Position numbers and translations under genes: made by a program. Source: Neorhizobium sp. UBA3556 (lineage in GTDB: Bacteria > Pseudomonadota > Alphaproteobacteria > Rhizobiales > Rhizobiaceae). Taken from it: a stretch of DNA of 64,000 bases. The stretch spans positions 279,521-343,520 of the forward strand of contig DFNX01000013.1 in NCBI GenBank assembly GCA_002376235.1, read 5' to 3'. Numbering within the stretch: the first letter of the stretch is position 1; each line of letters opens with the position of its first letter. The notes below the pieces were generated by a model. The model did not search any database and had not been told where the DNA came from. It was given only the letters and a program-made list of their open reading frames with translations. Below, piece by piece: positions 27,294 through 36,003 of the stretch.

Positions 27294-27581
27294 ATGATTG
27301 AAGCCATTTTTGCCTTTCGCGCCAAACCGGGCAAGGAAGACCAGCTTCGCGAAGCGACACTGGCAATCGTCGAGCCGACACGACGCGAGGAAGGCTGCAT
27401 ACAATTCGTCGTCCTTGAGGACGTAAACGCACCCGGCACCTTCTTCATTCGCGAAACCTGGCGGGATCAGGCGGCCCTGGATGAGCATTTCGCTCAGCCT
27501 TACCTGAAGGCGCTCGGTGAGATCCACAAGGAAATCCTGGCCGAACCGCTCAAGCAGCACACTCTCAAGGTCTATGAGTGA
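27294..27581 (+). CDS. Antibiotic biosynthesis monooxygenase (ABM) domain protein
   Basis: 95 residues covering one ABM domain: MIEAIFAFRAKPGKEDQLREA, EEGCIQFVVLEDVNAPGTFFIRETWRDQAALDEHF, and a C-terminal strand. Ferredoxin-like dimeric barrel as in quinol monooxygenase YgiN. The ATG at 27294 has AGGAG nine bases upstream, which excludes the longer frame. Substrate unknown; stand-alone gene. Confidence 0.88.
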   Translation: MIEAIFAFRAKPGKEDQLREATLAIVEPTRREEGCIQFVVLEDVNAPGTFFIRETWRDQAALDEHFAQPYLKALGEIHKEILAEPLKQHTLKVYE

Positions 27582-27639
27582 GCGAGGAAATCTGGCTGGC
27601 AGGTAATGGGGCGGAATGTCTCCGTCCCGAAAAATATGC

Positions 27640-27849
27640 TCAGTCGATAGCAACCATCACATCCGAAGCCTTGATCACCGCATAGGCGTCGGAACCCACC
27701 GCAAGCTCCAGTTCGTCCATCGCCTCGTTGGTAATCGAGGACGTGAGGATCAGGCCGTTGCCGAGGTCTATTCGCGCATGTGCCGCCGTCGCTCCCTTCT
27801 TGATGTCGACGACCTTGCCCTTGAAGCGGTGGCGCGCGCTGATCTTCAT
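27640..27849 (-). CDS. Mop-like TOBE domain (molybdate/molybdopterin-binding) protein
   Basis: 69 residues, a single Mop/TOBE domain: MKISARHRFKGKVVDIKKGATAAHARIDLG, LTSSITNEAMDELELAVGSDAYAVIKASDVMVAID. This motif pair is diagnostic of molbindins, cytoplasmic oligomers that store or buffer molybdate. It lies 57 bp after otsA on the same strand, but shared function with trehalose synthesis is unlikely. Confidence 0.9.
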   Translation of the reverse strand: MKISARHRFKGKVVDIKKGATAAHARIDLGNGLILTSSITNEAMDELELAVGSDAYAVIKASDVMVAID

Positions 27850-27906
27850 CACAGTTTTCCAGATGAAATAGAAATGCGGTCAGACAATCCGACGGAATAT
27901 CGACTG

Positions 27907-29286
27907 TCAATCAGTCGTCAGGTCCTTGAGGAAATCGTCGCACCAGCGGTTGATGTCGTATTCGAGCAGGTGGTTCATCATCTTTTCCCAACGCTGCTTG
28001 CGCTCGTCGAGAGACATGCTAAGGCCCCGCGCGATTGCATGGGCCGTACCCTCGATATCGTAAGGGTTCACCAGCAATGCGCCGGTAAGCTCGCGGGCAG
28101 CGCCGGCAAAACGGGAAAGCACCAGCACGCCCGGATCTTCCGGGTCCTGAGCCGCGACATATTCCTTGGCAACCAAGTTCATGCCGTCACGTAGAGGCGT
28201 GACGAGGCCGATCTTCGCAAGACGATAGAGACCGGCCAGCAGCGGCCGCGGCACGGAGCGGTTCACATAGCGGATCGGCGTCCAGTCCACCTGTCCGAGA
28301 GCACCGTTGACGCGTCCGGCCTGTTCGGCGACCGTCCGCTGCATCTGTTCGTATTCGGGAACCTCGGAACGCGATTTTGGCGTGACCTGCAGATAGGTCA
28401 CCTTGTTCTGGTAAGCCGGGTTCAACCGCACGAATTGCTCGAACGCATCGATACGTTGCGTAATGCCCTTCGAATAATCCAGCCGATCCACGCCGATGAT
28501 CAGATCACGGTCCTCGATGCTTTCCTTGGCCTTCTTCACCATCGCATTGCGCGAGGCCTTTATCGCATATTGTGAAAAGGCCTCGGTCTCGATCGAGATC
28601 GGATAGGCTCCGCCCTTGAAGGTCCGGCCATAGGTGGAGAATTTTTTGCCGCCCTCGAGCCGTTCGCCGATACCTTCGCGCACCAGCCCGCCGCCGAAAT
28701 TGTCGAGGTCGAAATCGGTATGGAAGCCGACGAGATCATATTGTGAAAGCCCACGCATGATCTGTTCATGCACCGGCATGGCAAACAGCACATCAGCCGG
28801 CGGCCAGGGGATGTGCAGGAAGAAACCTATCTTGTTCTTGAACCCCATCTGCCGAAGTTCTGCTGCAAGCGGGATCAGATGATAGTCATGCACCCAGATG
28901 ATGTCGTCTTCTTTCAAGAGAGGCGCCAGCTTGTGGGCGAAGAAGCGATTGACGCGGAAATAGCCCGCCATTTCCTTGCGGCCATATTCCGCCAGATCCA
29001 GCCGGTAGTGACAGATTGGCCAGAGCACCCGGTTGGCAAAGCCGTGATAATATTCCTCGACATCGGTATCGGTGAGGTCCGTCAGCGCATAGGTGATGTT
29101 GCCATGCTCGCGGATATCCATCTTCTCCGGGTCACGCTTACCGCTGGATTTGCCGGACCAGCCCATCCAGATGCCGCCGCGCTCTTCGAGTGCGGCCTGC
29201 AGGGCAACGGCCAGCCCGCCGGCAGGCGCATCGCCAGCTTTTTTCGGAACGGTGACACGGTTCGAAACGACCACAAGGCGGCTCAA
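27907..29286 (-). CDS. otsA: Trehalose-6-phosphate synthase
   Basis: 459 residues from a TTG at 29286, chosen because it gives the family N-terminus (L/M)SRLVVVSNRV and has GGAAGGAA five bases upstream; no ATG fits. GT20 glycosyltransferase joining UDP-glucose and glucose-6-phosphate. Elements seen: VPKKAGDAPAGGLAVAL, IWVHDYHLIPLAAEL, FFLHIPWPP, DRLDYSKGI, TPLRDGMNLVAKEYVA. Lies 40 bp after otsB on the same strand, so the two steps of trehalose formation are co-expressed; trehalose protects rhizobia against osmotic and drying stress. Confidence 0.94.
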   Translation of the reverse strand: MSRLVVVSNRVTVPKKAGDAPAGGLAVALQAALEERGGIWMGWSGKSSGKRDPEKMDIREHGNITYALTDLTDTDVEEYYHGFANRVLWPICHYRLDLAEYGRKEMAGYFRVNRFFAHKLAPLLKEDDIIWVHDYHLIPLAAELRQMGFKNKIGFFLHIPWPPADVLFAMPVHEQIMRGLSQYDLVGFHTDFDLDNFGGGLVREGIGERLEGGKKFSTYGRTFKGGAYPISIETEAFSQYAIKASRNAMVKKAKESIEDRDLIIGVDRLDYSKGITQRIDAFEQFVRLNPAYQNKVTYLQVTPKSRSEVPEYEQMQRTVAEQAGRVNGALGQVDWTPIRYVNRSVPRPLLAGLYRLAKIGLVTPLRDGMNLVAKEYVAAQDPEDPGVLVLSRFAGAARELTGALLVNPYDIEGTAHAIARGLSMSLDERKQRWEKMMNHLLEYDINRWCDDFLKDLTTD

Positions 29287-29326
29287 GGCAAATTCCTTCC
29301 AATGATGTAGAGCGGCGGCCTGCGCA

Positions 29327-30136
29327 TTATCGCGCGAGGCCTGCCAGAATGTCGCGAAGCTCGGCAGCGGAGGACACCAGCATCGCCGCCTGCGTGACGT
29401 TGCCGTCAGGCAAGCTTGCCTCGCCGATCCGGATCGACAGGCCACCCAGCGAATTGGCGGTCTTGAACATGGCCTCGTCGGTAAGGTCATCGCCGATCGC
29501 GACCGGCAAACGGCCTGTAAAACAGGTCTCGCCGAGAAAGCTGCGCAGAGCCTCACCCTTGCTGGCGCGGGCCGGACGCAACTCGATCACCATCTTGCCG
29601 CGCTGCAAGGCAAACTCGCTTCCGGCCTCCGCTGCTGCGCGCTCCATTAGCGCTTCAAGCTCAGCCTGCCGCTCCGGCGCCTGCCGGTAATGTGCACCGA
29701 TTGCAGCCCCCTTGTCTTCGATCAGCACCCCATCCCAACTGGCGGTATCGGCAAAAAGCCGCGCCTTCAGGATTTCGAATTCGGGCGACACGGTAACGCG
29801 ATCGACAGCACCGTTTGACATCCGGCGTTCCGCGCCATGAAGGCCGGCCGTCGGAAATTGATAAGGTGAAAAGAGCCTTTCGGCATAGGGCAGGGCGCGG
29901 CCCGTCACCAGCGCCAACGCGCCGCCAAGCTTTTTAGACACCGCATCCAGATTGGCCGGCAGATCCTGCGGCACCACAACGCCGTCGGGAGTTGCAGCCA
30001 GATCGATCAGTGTACCGTCGATATCGAGAAAGAGTGCCCAGCGATCGAAATCTCTGAGAAGGCCCGAAACCGTTGTTCCGGATGACGTGAGACCAGAAGA
30101 AGATCCGGCTTCACTTAGCTTTGCTTGCTGCGACAT
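29327..30136 (-). CDS. otsB: Trehalose-6-phosphate phosphatase
   Basis: 269 residues. HAD-superfamily enzyme: motif I DIDGTLIDLA with D38 and D40, motif II region LVTGR, the OtsB-type GLHGAERR, motif III lysine in RPARASKG, and motif IV AIGDDLTDEAMF. Releases phosphate from the OtsA product. First gene of the otsB-otsA operon. Confidence 0.93.
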   Translation of the reverse strand: MSQQAKLSEAGSSSGLTSSGTTVSGLLRDFDRWALFLDIDGTLIDLAATPDGVVVPQDLPANLDAVSKKLGGALALVTGRALPYAERLFSPYQFPTAGLHGAERRMSNGAVDRVTVSPEFEILKARLFADTASWDGVLIEDKGAAIGAHYRQAPERQAELEALMERAAAEAGSEFALQRGKMVIELRPARASKGEALRSFLGETCFTGRLPVAIGDDLTDEAMFKTANSLGGLSIRIGEASLPDGNVTQAAMLVSSAAELRDILAGLAR

Positions 30137-30404
30137 ACAGCATTATCTAGGCCAGCCTCCGGTATCGACAAGCCTTGCCGCCACGGAACGGCCGCAAATG
30201 GGGCGGTCTGTACGATAGCGTTCGGTTATGCATCAAAGCGTTGCCGACACACAACAGTCTTAATGTGCGTTGCAAAACGTGAAGTTGCAGCCGTCGCAAT
30301 TCCGTCATGAATACTGTTAGCTTAACTTTTCATTAGGCGAATAACTCGACCCTCCTTCCAATGCGCCGCGTTTGGCCGTGATCTCTATCGGAGTGATAAA
30401 ATCC

Positions 30405-31211
30405 ATGTGCCGTTGGGCTGCCTATCGAGGCGAACCGCTTTATCTGGAAGAGCTTGTTTCATCGCCGGCCCATTCGCTCATAGAGCAATCCCATTGTGCA
30501 ACCCGCGCCAAGACGGCGACCAACGGAGACGGTTTCGGCATCGCCTGGTATGGCGACAGGCCTGAGCCGGGTCGTTACCGCGATGTTCTGCCCGCTTGGT
30601 CCGACTGCAATCTGAGAAGCCTCGCCCGCCAGATCCGCTCCTCGCTTTTCCTTGCCCATGTCCGCGCGGCGACCACGGGCGCCACCCGCCGTGACAACTG
30701 TCACCCCTTCGTTCACGGCCACTGGTCCTTCATGCATAACGGCCAGATCGCCAATTTCGATCGTATCCGCCGCCGCATGGAAAGCATGCTTTCGGATGAT
30801 CTGTTCAGCGCCCGAACCGGCACGACCGATAGCGAAATGATCTTTCTTCTCGCGCTGCAGTTCGGCCTTGATGCTGATCCGCTGGGCGCAATGGAAAAGG
30901 CCGTGGCCACGGTCGAGGCGCTGTCGATGGAAAGGTCCGGCGAGGCTCTGGTGCGCTTTACCGCTTGCTTCTCTGACGGCAAGCAGCTTTATGCCGTGCG
31001 TTACGCAACCGACCACAAGCCGCCGACGCTTTACGCCGCCCCTATGGCTGGCCCGGCAGGCGCCAAGAGCGGTTACTGCCTCGTCTCCGAACCGTTGAAC
31101 GACGAGGCCGATACCTGGGTGGAAATTCCGGATGGCAGTGCCGTCAAGGTTTGTCCGGATGGTATGCAGGCGCTGCTCTTCCAGCCGAAGCAGCTCGCCG
31201 AGGCCGCCTGA
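30405..31211 (+). CDS. Class II glutamine amidotransferase (YafJ-like)
   Basis: 268 residues from the ATG at 30405 so that the Ntn nucleophile cysteine is residue 2 (MCRWAAYRGEP). Glutaminase pocket motifs are NGDGFGIAWYG, LAHVRAATTG, NCHPFVHGHWSFMHNGQI and TGTTDSEMIF. No synthase domain is attached, as in YafJ/EgtC-type proteins. Acceptor unknown. GGAG lies 11 bases upstream. Longer starts would bury the cysteine and are rejected. Confidence 0.9.
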   Translation: MCRWAAYRGEPLYLEELVSSPAHSLIEQSHCATRAKTATNGDGFGIAWYGDRPEPGRYRDVLPAWSDCNLRSLARQIRSSLFLAHVRAATTGATRRDNCHPFVHGHWSFMHNGQIANFDRIRRRMESMLSDDLFSARTGTTDSEMIFLLALQFGLDADPLGAMEKAVATVEALSMERSGEALVRFTACFSDGKQLYAVRYATDHKPPTLYAAPMAGPAGAKSGYCLVSEPLNDEADTWVEIPDGSAVKVCPDGMQALLFQPKQLAEAA

Positions 31212-31217
31212 TCTTCT

Positions 31218-31589
31218 TCACGCCACGGGAAGCGTGATCCCAAGCTCCAGCCGCAGCTTTTTCGTCAGCCCTGCAGCCACCAACTCGTAGGAGCGGATCA
31301 GGTAATGCACTACTTCATCTTCCGAAAGCGGCGCGCTCGCCCTGATCTCCACCCATTTGCGCTTGGCGAAATAGGGGGCTTGGCCGATCCCTTCGAGCGC
31401 TGTCAGGATCTCGAAACTTTCCTCTGAGCATTTCACCACGATCCGAGCTTCGTCACCTTCGCCAAGAAGCGTAAACACCTTGTCGCCCACCTTGGCGACG
31501 TGGCTATCCCACTGATCGACGAATGTGGTTCCCGGCAGTTTCTTTACGAAGGCATCAAAGCCATTCTTTGTGAACGGGCTCATGGTCAT
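31218..31589 (-). CDS. MmcQ/YjbR family DNA-binding protein
   Basis: 123 residues with the CyaY-like fold of the YjbR family: FDAFVKKLPGTTF, HVAKVGDKVFTLLGE, VVKCSEESFEILTALEGIGQAPYFAKRKWVEI and a C-terminal SYELVAAGLTKKLR helix. DNA binding is ascribed to the family on limited evidence; the role is unknown. Same strand as coaBC, 10 bp after it, so probably co-transcribed. Confidence 0.87.
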   Translation of the reverse strand: MTMSPFTKNGFDAFVKKLPGTTFVDQWDSHVAKVGDKVFTLLGEGDEARIVVKCSEESFEILTALEGIGQAPYFAKRKWVEIRASAPLSEDEVVHYLIRSYELVAAGLTKKLRLELGITLPVA

Positions 31590-31599
31590 CGCTCCGGTC

Positions 31600-32823
31600 T
31601 CAGCTTTCTAGTTTGGACGCGATCAGCGCCGCCAGCCGCCCGGCAACCTCATCCTTTGCAAGATCGGGCCATTCATCGATGCCTTGAGCGGAAATGATCT
31701 TCACGCGGTTGCGGTTGCCGCCCATCACACCGGTTTCCGGCGAAACGTCGTTGGCGACGATCATGTCGGCGCCTTTACGCTCTAGCTTGGCGCGGCCGTT
31801 TTCTTCGACATTCTGCGTTTCGGCCGCAAAGCCGACAACCAGCTTTGGGCGCTTCGCATGGTGGCCGACGGTTTTCAGGATATCCGGGTTTTCCGCCAGC
31901 TGCAGCGGGGAAGGGGCCTCGCCCGGCTGCTTCTTGATCTTCTGGTCGGCGGAAGAAACCACGCGCCAGTCGGCAACGGCTGCCACCATGACAGCGATAT
32001 CTGCGGGCAATTGCGATGTAACCGCTTCCAGCATTTCGCTCGCCGTCTCCACATGAACGGTCGTCACGCTGGCTGGATCGGGGATCGTCACCGGACCGGA
32101 AACCAGCGTAACCTTGGCACCAAGCTTTGCCAGCGCTGCCGCAATCGCATGCCCCTGACGGCCGGAAGACCGGTTGGCAATGTAGCGGACCGGGTCGATA
32201 GGCTCATGGGTCGGGCCGGATGTGACGATGGCCGTTCGGCCTTCAAGCGGCTTTGCGCCCGCATCGAGCAAATCGACAACCGCGGCTGCGATCTGCAGCG
32301 GTTCGGCCATGCGCCCGACGCCCGCCTCGTTGCTTTCCGCCATCTCGCCTGCCATCGGGCCGATGAAGGAAATGCCGTCGCGCTTGAGAACCTCGACATT
32401 GCGGCGCGTTGGAGCCGCATCCCACATCTTCGGGTTCATCGCAGGTGCGACGAGAACCGGCCGGTCAGTCGCAAGCAGGACGGTACTCGCCAGATCGTCT
32501 GCCAGGCCATGCGCCATCTTCGCGATCAGGTTGGCCGTGGCGGGTGCCACCAGAACGAGATCGCAATCGCGCGCCAGCCTGATATGACCGACATCCTGCT
32601 CGTCTTCTCGCGAAAAAAGTTCCGTATAGACATGGCCTGAAGAAAGCGCGCCGACGGCAAGCGGTGTTACGAATTCCTGGGCCGATTTCGTCATCAGTGG
32701 CCGCACCTCCGCGCCGCGCTCGCGCAGGCGGCGGATCAGGTCGAGGCTCTTATAGGCCGCGATGCCGCCCGAGATGATGAGGAGAATACGCTTGCCGGAG
32801 AGTTCCATTGTCTTGCCTGCCAT
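31600..32823 (-). CDS. coaBC: Bifunctional phosphopantothenoylcysteine decarboxylase/synthetase
   Basis: 407 residues catalysing two steps of coenzyme A synthesis. The N-terminal CoaC flavoprotein has SGGIAAYKSLDLIRRLRE, the LVAPATANLIAKMAHG region and PAMNPKMWD; the C-terminal CoaB half has TSGPTHEPIDPVRYIANRSSGRQG and KKQPGEAPSPLQLAENPDIL, with the K-loop intact. An ATG at 32808 (MELSGKRILL) is an equally good start with AGG eight bases upstream. Upstream is a 276-bp gap with a large hairpin. Confidence 0.94.
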   Translation of the reverse strand: MAGKTMELSGKRILLIISGGIAAYKSLDLIRRLRERGAEVRPLMTKSAQEFVTPLAVGALSSGHVYTELFSREDEQDVGHIRLARDCDLVLVAPATANLIAKMAHGLADDLASTVLLATDRPVLVAPAMNPKMWDAAPTRRNVEVLKRDGISFIGPMAGEMAESNEAGVGRMAEPLQIAAAVVDLLDAGAKPLEGRTAIVTSGPTHEPIDPVRYIANRSSGRQGHAIAAALAKLGAKVTLVSGPVTIPDPASVTTVHVETASEMLEAVTSQLPADIAVMVAAVADWRVVSSADQKIKKQPGEAPSPLQLAENPDILKTVGHHAKRPKLVVGFAAETQNVEENGRAKLERKGADMIVANDVSPETGVMGGNRNRVKIISAQGIDEWPDLAKDEVAGRLAALIASKLES

Positions 32824-32945
32824 TGAAGTGCCCGGAAGCTAAGACCTTGTCCTCAAAGTTGCAATCGCCTTTCCTCCTAGTGGTGAATGGCGCGTCGTGA
32901 GCAGTTGCGGATCGCACTTGCCTGCGACAATCCGCTGCGCTACCA

Positions 32946-32998
32946 ATTCACCATGGCCGGATGCGGCCAGCCGCCCGCGGCATCCTGCCATGGTGAAT
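32946..32998. repeat. Large near-perfect hairpin between coaBC and glyoxalase gene
   Basis: The arms at 32946-32964 (ATTCACCATGGCCGGATGC) and 32980-32998 pair over 19 bp with one mismatch around a 15-base G+C-rich loop. It sits in the divergent gap between coaBC and the glyoxalase-like gene, so is not a simple terminator. Either an intergenic palindromic repeat or a regulatory structure. Confidence 0.6.
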
Positions 32999-33099
32999 GC
33001 ATCCAACCGACCTTCATCCTGACCATCCGGCCAATGATGACGAACGGATCAGCAATGCGGGCCCTGATTTAGCCGTTCGTCTATTGAAAGGATGATGTC

Positions 33100-33654
33100 A
33101 TGCGCGATTTCCGCGATGCGAAACTGATGGCAAAAAGCCTGCGTGAGGCGCTTGCTGAGCAGAATATAGAACTCTCCCACAGCAAGGCGCTGGAGCTGGT
33201 TTCCGCCCAGTTCGGCTATGATGACTGGAACGTTCTTGCCGCAAAGATCGAGGCGGCGGTACCGACGGAGCGAAAAGATCCGATCTCCATACAGCCCGCC
33301 ATCCCGATCTTCCGCATTTTCGATGTGGCTAAGGCGATGGAATTCTATCGGGATTTCCTCGGATTTGCAGTGGATTGGGAACATCGCTTTGCGCCCACTG
33401 CACCGCTTTATTGCCAGATGTCGCGCAGCGGCATGCTGATCCATCTCTCCGAACATGCCGGAGACGCCTCGCCCGGCGCGCGCGTTTTCGTGCCCATGTC
33501 GGGGGCGGCAGCCTTTCAGAAAGAGCTTATCGGAAAGAACTATCCCTATATGCGCCCGGGACTGGAACAGGCACCATGGGGGCTGGAAGTTACCGTCATC
33601 GACCCGTTCAGCAACCGCATCACCTTCTGCGAGCGCGAGATCAAACAAAGCTGA
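33100..33654 (+). CDS. Glyoxalase superfamily protein with N-terminal helical domain
   Basis: 184 residues. The first ~60 residues (MRDFRDAKLMAKSLREALAEQNIELSHSKALELVSAQFGYDDWNVLAAKI) resemble the domain found ahead of glyoxalase-related proteins (Glyoxalase_8 type); the rest is one VOC fold (IPIFRIFDVAKAMEFYRDFLGFAVDWEHRF, YCQMSRSGMLIHLSEH, VTVIDPFSNRITFCE). AAAGGA is 8 bases upstream. Bleomycin-resistance-like annotations are common but activity is not supported. Confidence 0.82.
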   Translation: MRDFRDAKLMAKSLREALAEQNIELSHSKALELVSAQFGYDDWNVLAAKIEAAVPTERKDPISIQPAIPIFRIFDVAKAMEFYRDFLGFAVDWEHRFAPTAPLYCQMSRSGMLIHLSEHAGDASPGARVFVPMSGAAAFQKELIGKNYPYMRPGLEQAPWGLEVTVIDPFSNRITFCEREIKQS

Positions 33655-33669
33655 TCAGTCATCTTTAAC

Positions 33670-33713
33670 GCAATTCCGGACGCAAAACCGGTTCCCACTT
33701 TTGCTGGAATTGC
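33670..33713. repeat. Rhizobial palindromic intergenic repeat
   Basis: GCAATTCC (33670) pairs with GGAATTGC (33706), and inner GCAAAA (33682) with TTTTGC (33699), around a CCGGTTCCCAC centre. This pattern resembles a short palindromic element that is very common between genes in Rhizobium-type genomes (recognised from memory). It lies between convergent genes, 15 bp after the glyoxalase stop, and ends at the lysR stop. Confidence 0.7.
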
Positions 33714-34595
33714 TTAGTTTGCCTGAACAAGCCCGAAGAGATTGAGGGCGATCGGGGATCGCTGTTCCTTCATCATGGCGATCCCCAGTCGCGCCACCAG
33801 CGGCGGCCCTTCTATCGGTCTAAACACGACGCCGTCGATTTCGATCTTCGCAAGCGATTTCGGCACGATCGACACGCCGAGCCCGGCCGCGACCAGATTG
33901 ACGACCGAGGGGATTTGCGGCGCTTCTTGTGTTACCGTCAGCTCAAAACCGGCTTCCTTGCAAGCCTGCAGGATGTCGGTAAAGAGGCTGAGGCCCATAT
34001 TGCGCGGAAAGATGATGAAAGGCTCGCCGGCAAGGCTTGCGAGCTTCACGCGGCTTTGTGCCGCAAGCTGATGGCTGGCGGGAAGTGCGACTAGCATCTG
34101 TTCGTCGGCCATGCGTTTCAGCCGCACGTCCTTCGGATCTTCCAGCCCCGGCCGGATGAAGGCGACGTCGAGCTCACCTCGATTGAGCTTTTCCATCAGC
34201 CAGTTGCTGTTCATCTCAATCAGCGACAGGGCAACCTCCGGCCATCGCGCCCGAAACTGCCGGATGATGGTCGTCACAGCCGGATTGAACGTCGCCGAAG
34301 CCGTAAAACCGAGCGTCAGACGCCCCGTTTCCCCGCGCGCAGCCCTTTGCGCGGCAAGTTTTGCATGATCCGCGGCCGCAAGCGAGATCCTCGCCTCTGC
34401 AAGAAAGGCCACCCCCGCCGCCGTCAGTTCCGCGCCATGCGCCACCCGGTGAAACAGCTGCGAGCCGATTTCCGTCTCAAGGTCACGGATCTGCTGGCTA
34501 AGCGGCGGTTGACCGATGCCGAGTTTTGCCGCTGCTCTGGTGAAATTCAGTTCTTCCGCGACGGCGACGAAATAACGAAGATGTCGAAGCTCCAT
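33714..34595 (-). CDS. LysR family transcriptional regulator
   Basis: 293 residues. The winged-helix N-terminus is MELRHLRYFVAVAEELNFTRAAAKLGIGQPPLSQQIRDLE, a textbook LysR HTH; residues from about 90 form the periplasmic-binding-like effector domain. The ATG at 34595 is preferred over a TTG two codons earlier. Divergently transcribed from an MFS exporter gene, the same arrangement as the E. coli ynfL/ynfM pair, which suggests it controls that transporter. Confidence 0.92.
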   Translation of the reverse strand: MELRHLRYFVAVAEELNFTRAAAKLGIGQPPLSQQIRDLETEIGSQLFHRVAHGAELTAAGVAFLAEARISLAAADHAKLAAQRAARGETGRLTLGFTASATFNPAVTTIIRQFRARWPEVALSLIEMNSNWLMEKLNRGELDVAFIRPGLEDPKDVRLKRMADEQMLVALPASHQLAAQSRVKLASLAGEPFIIFPRNMGLSLFTDILQACKEAGFELTVTQEAPQIPSVVNLVAAGLGVSIVPKSLAKIEIDGVVFRPIEGPPLVARLGIAMMKEQRSPIALNLFGLVQAN

Positions 34596-34617
34596 ATCCA
34601 AAACCTATCACGAACGC

Positions 34618-34635
34618 GTCCCCCATATATTGGAC
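34618..34635. promoter_or_regulatory. Candidate LysR operator in the lysR/MFS divergent gap
   Basis: GTCC-N10-GGAC dyad (GTCCCCCATATATTGGAC) within the 91-bp gap, 23 bp before the lysR ATG and about 50 bp before the MFS ATG. LysR proteins usually bind T-N11-A dyads in such a gap; this is the only clear one. Confidence 0.35.
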
Positions 34636-34686
34636 ACATGAACGCATGCTGGCTAGACTCGGGGCATTCCAGAAGGTCTTTTTGTC

Positions 34687-36003
34687 ATGCCGTCCGCTGC
34701 CGTCCGCCGTCCGTTAGATTCCGAAATCGATATTTTACAGCATACCGATGCCCCGCCTCAGACTGATCCTCCCAAGCAATATCTGACGCGCGGTACGCCA
34801 GGCTATCGAAAGGCTAGCCTGGCACTTTTCATGTCCGGTTATTCGACCTTTGCGCTGCTCTATTGCGTGCAGCCGCTGATGCCGATCTTCGCCGACGAGT
34901 TCAAGGTCAGCCCGGCGATGAGTTCGCTGTCGCTGTCGCTGTCGACCGGCCTGCTTGCAATCGCCATATTCTGTGCTGCGGCGATCTCCGAACGTTTCGG
35001 TCGCCGCAGCCTGATGTTCTGTTCACTGATGGGGGCGTCACTTTGCACGCTCGCCTGCGCCATCATGCCAAGCTGGAACCTGATCCTGGTGATCCGCGCG
35101 CTGGAGGGGCTGCTGCTTGGCGGTGTTCCTGCCGTCGCCATGGCCTATCTGTCGGAAGAGATCGATCCCAAGGGCATCGGCGCCGCAATGGGCCTCTATA
35201 TTGCCGGAAACGCGCTGGGCGGCATGTCGGGCCGTGTCTTCACCGGCATTCTTGCCGAGTATCTGTCCTGGCGCGTGGCGCTCGCCGTCATCGGCGCTTT
35301 CGGCATTGCCGCCGCCATCGGCTTCTTCACCATGCTGCCGCCGTCGCGCAACTTCAAGCCGCGCCGGTCGAACGCCAGCCATCACGTTTCTGCCTGGCTC
35401 GGCCACGTCAAAAAAGGCCCGCTGGCGTTGCTCTTTCTCATCGGCTTCCTGCTGATGGGCTCCTTCGTCACCATCTACAATTATTCTGGTTTCCGGCTGG
35501 TGGTCGAACCCTATCACCTTAACCAGACCGAACTCGGCCTGATCTTCACCGCCTATCTCTGTGGTGTCGGCTCGTCCTGGGTCGGCGGCACGCTGAGCGA
35601 CCGTTTCGGCCAGTTCCAGGTGATGATGGCGGGTATCATACTGATGTTTGCCGGGCTGATGACCACTCTGGCGTCACCGCTCATCCTCATCATTCTCGGT
35701 ATCGCCATGCTGACGGCGGGGTTCTTCATGGCCCATGCGGTGGCAAGCGCGCTGATCGGGCGTCTGGCCGGAGCCAATAAGGGGCATGCCTCCTCGCTCT
35801 ATCTCCTGGCCTATTATCTGGGCTCCAGCATCGCCGGCTCGATCGGCGGCAAGTTCTGGAGCGCCGGCGGCTGGTCGGCGGTCATCACCTTTACCGGCAT
35901 CATGCTGGCGCTCGCTCTGGTCGCCGGACAGACCTCGTACTATCTGAGCCAACGGGGCCGCTCGGTCAGCTCTTCGCTGCCGGTGCCTGGACCGGCTGAG
36001 TGA
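34687..36003 (+). CDS. MFS transporter (YnfM-like, drug or metabolite exporter)
   Basis: 438 residues, about 12 membrane helices from residue 40 on. The loop 2-3 MFS motif appears as SERFGRRSLMF, and SEEIDPKGIGAAMGLYIAGNALGGMSGR is the motif typical of YnfM-type members. A soluble N-terminal tail of about 40 residues is unusual but may be real. AGAAGG lies 10 bases upstream of the ATG. Substrate unknown. Its 3' end overlaps the convergent next gene by 38 bp. Confidence 0.88.
   Translation: MPSAAVRRPLDSEIDILQHTDAPPQTDPPKQYLTRGTPGYRKASLALFMSGYSTFALLYCVQPLMPIFADEFKVSPAMSSLSLSLSTGLLAIAIFCAAAISERFGRRSLMFCSLMGASLCTLACAIMPSWNLILVIRALEGLLLGGVPAVAMAYLSEEIDPKGIGAAMGLYIAGNALGGMSGRVFTGILAEYLSWRVALAVIGAFGIAAAIGFFTMLPPSRNFKPRRSNASHHVSAWLGHVKKGPLALLFLIGFLLMGSFVTIYNYSGFRLVVEPYHLNQTELGLIFTAYLCGVGSSWVGGTLSDRFGQFQVMMAGIILMFAGLMTTLASPLILIILGIAMLTAGFFMAHAVASALIGRLAGANKGHASSLYLLAYYLGSSIAGSIGGKFWSAGGWSAVITFTGIMLALALVAGQTSYYLSQRGRSVSSSLPVPGPAE

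Noticed and set aside
32887..33072. 61-codon frame before the glyoxalase gene
   Set aside because: Runs through the large hairpin at 32946-32998, no ribosome site, no family resemblance.
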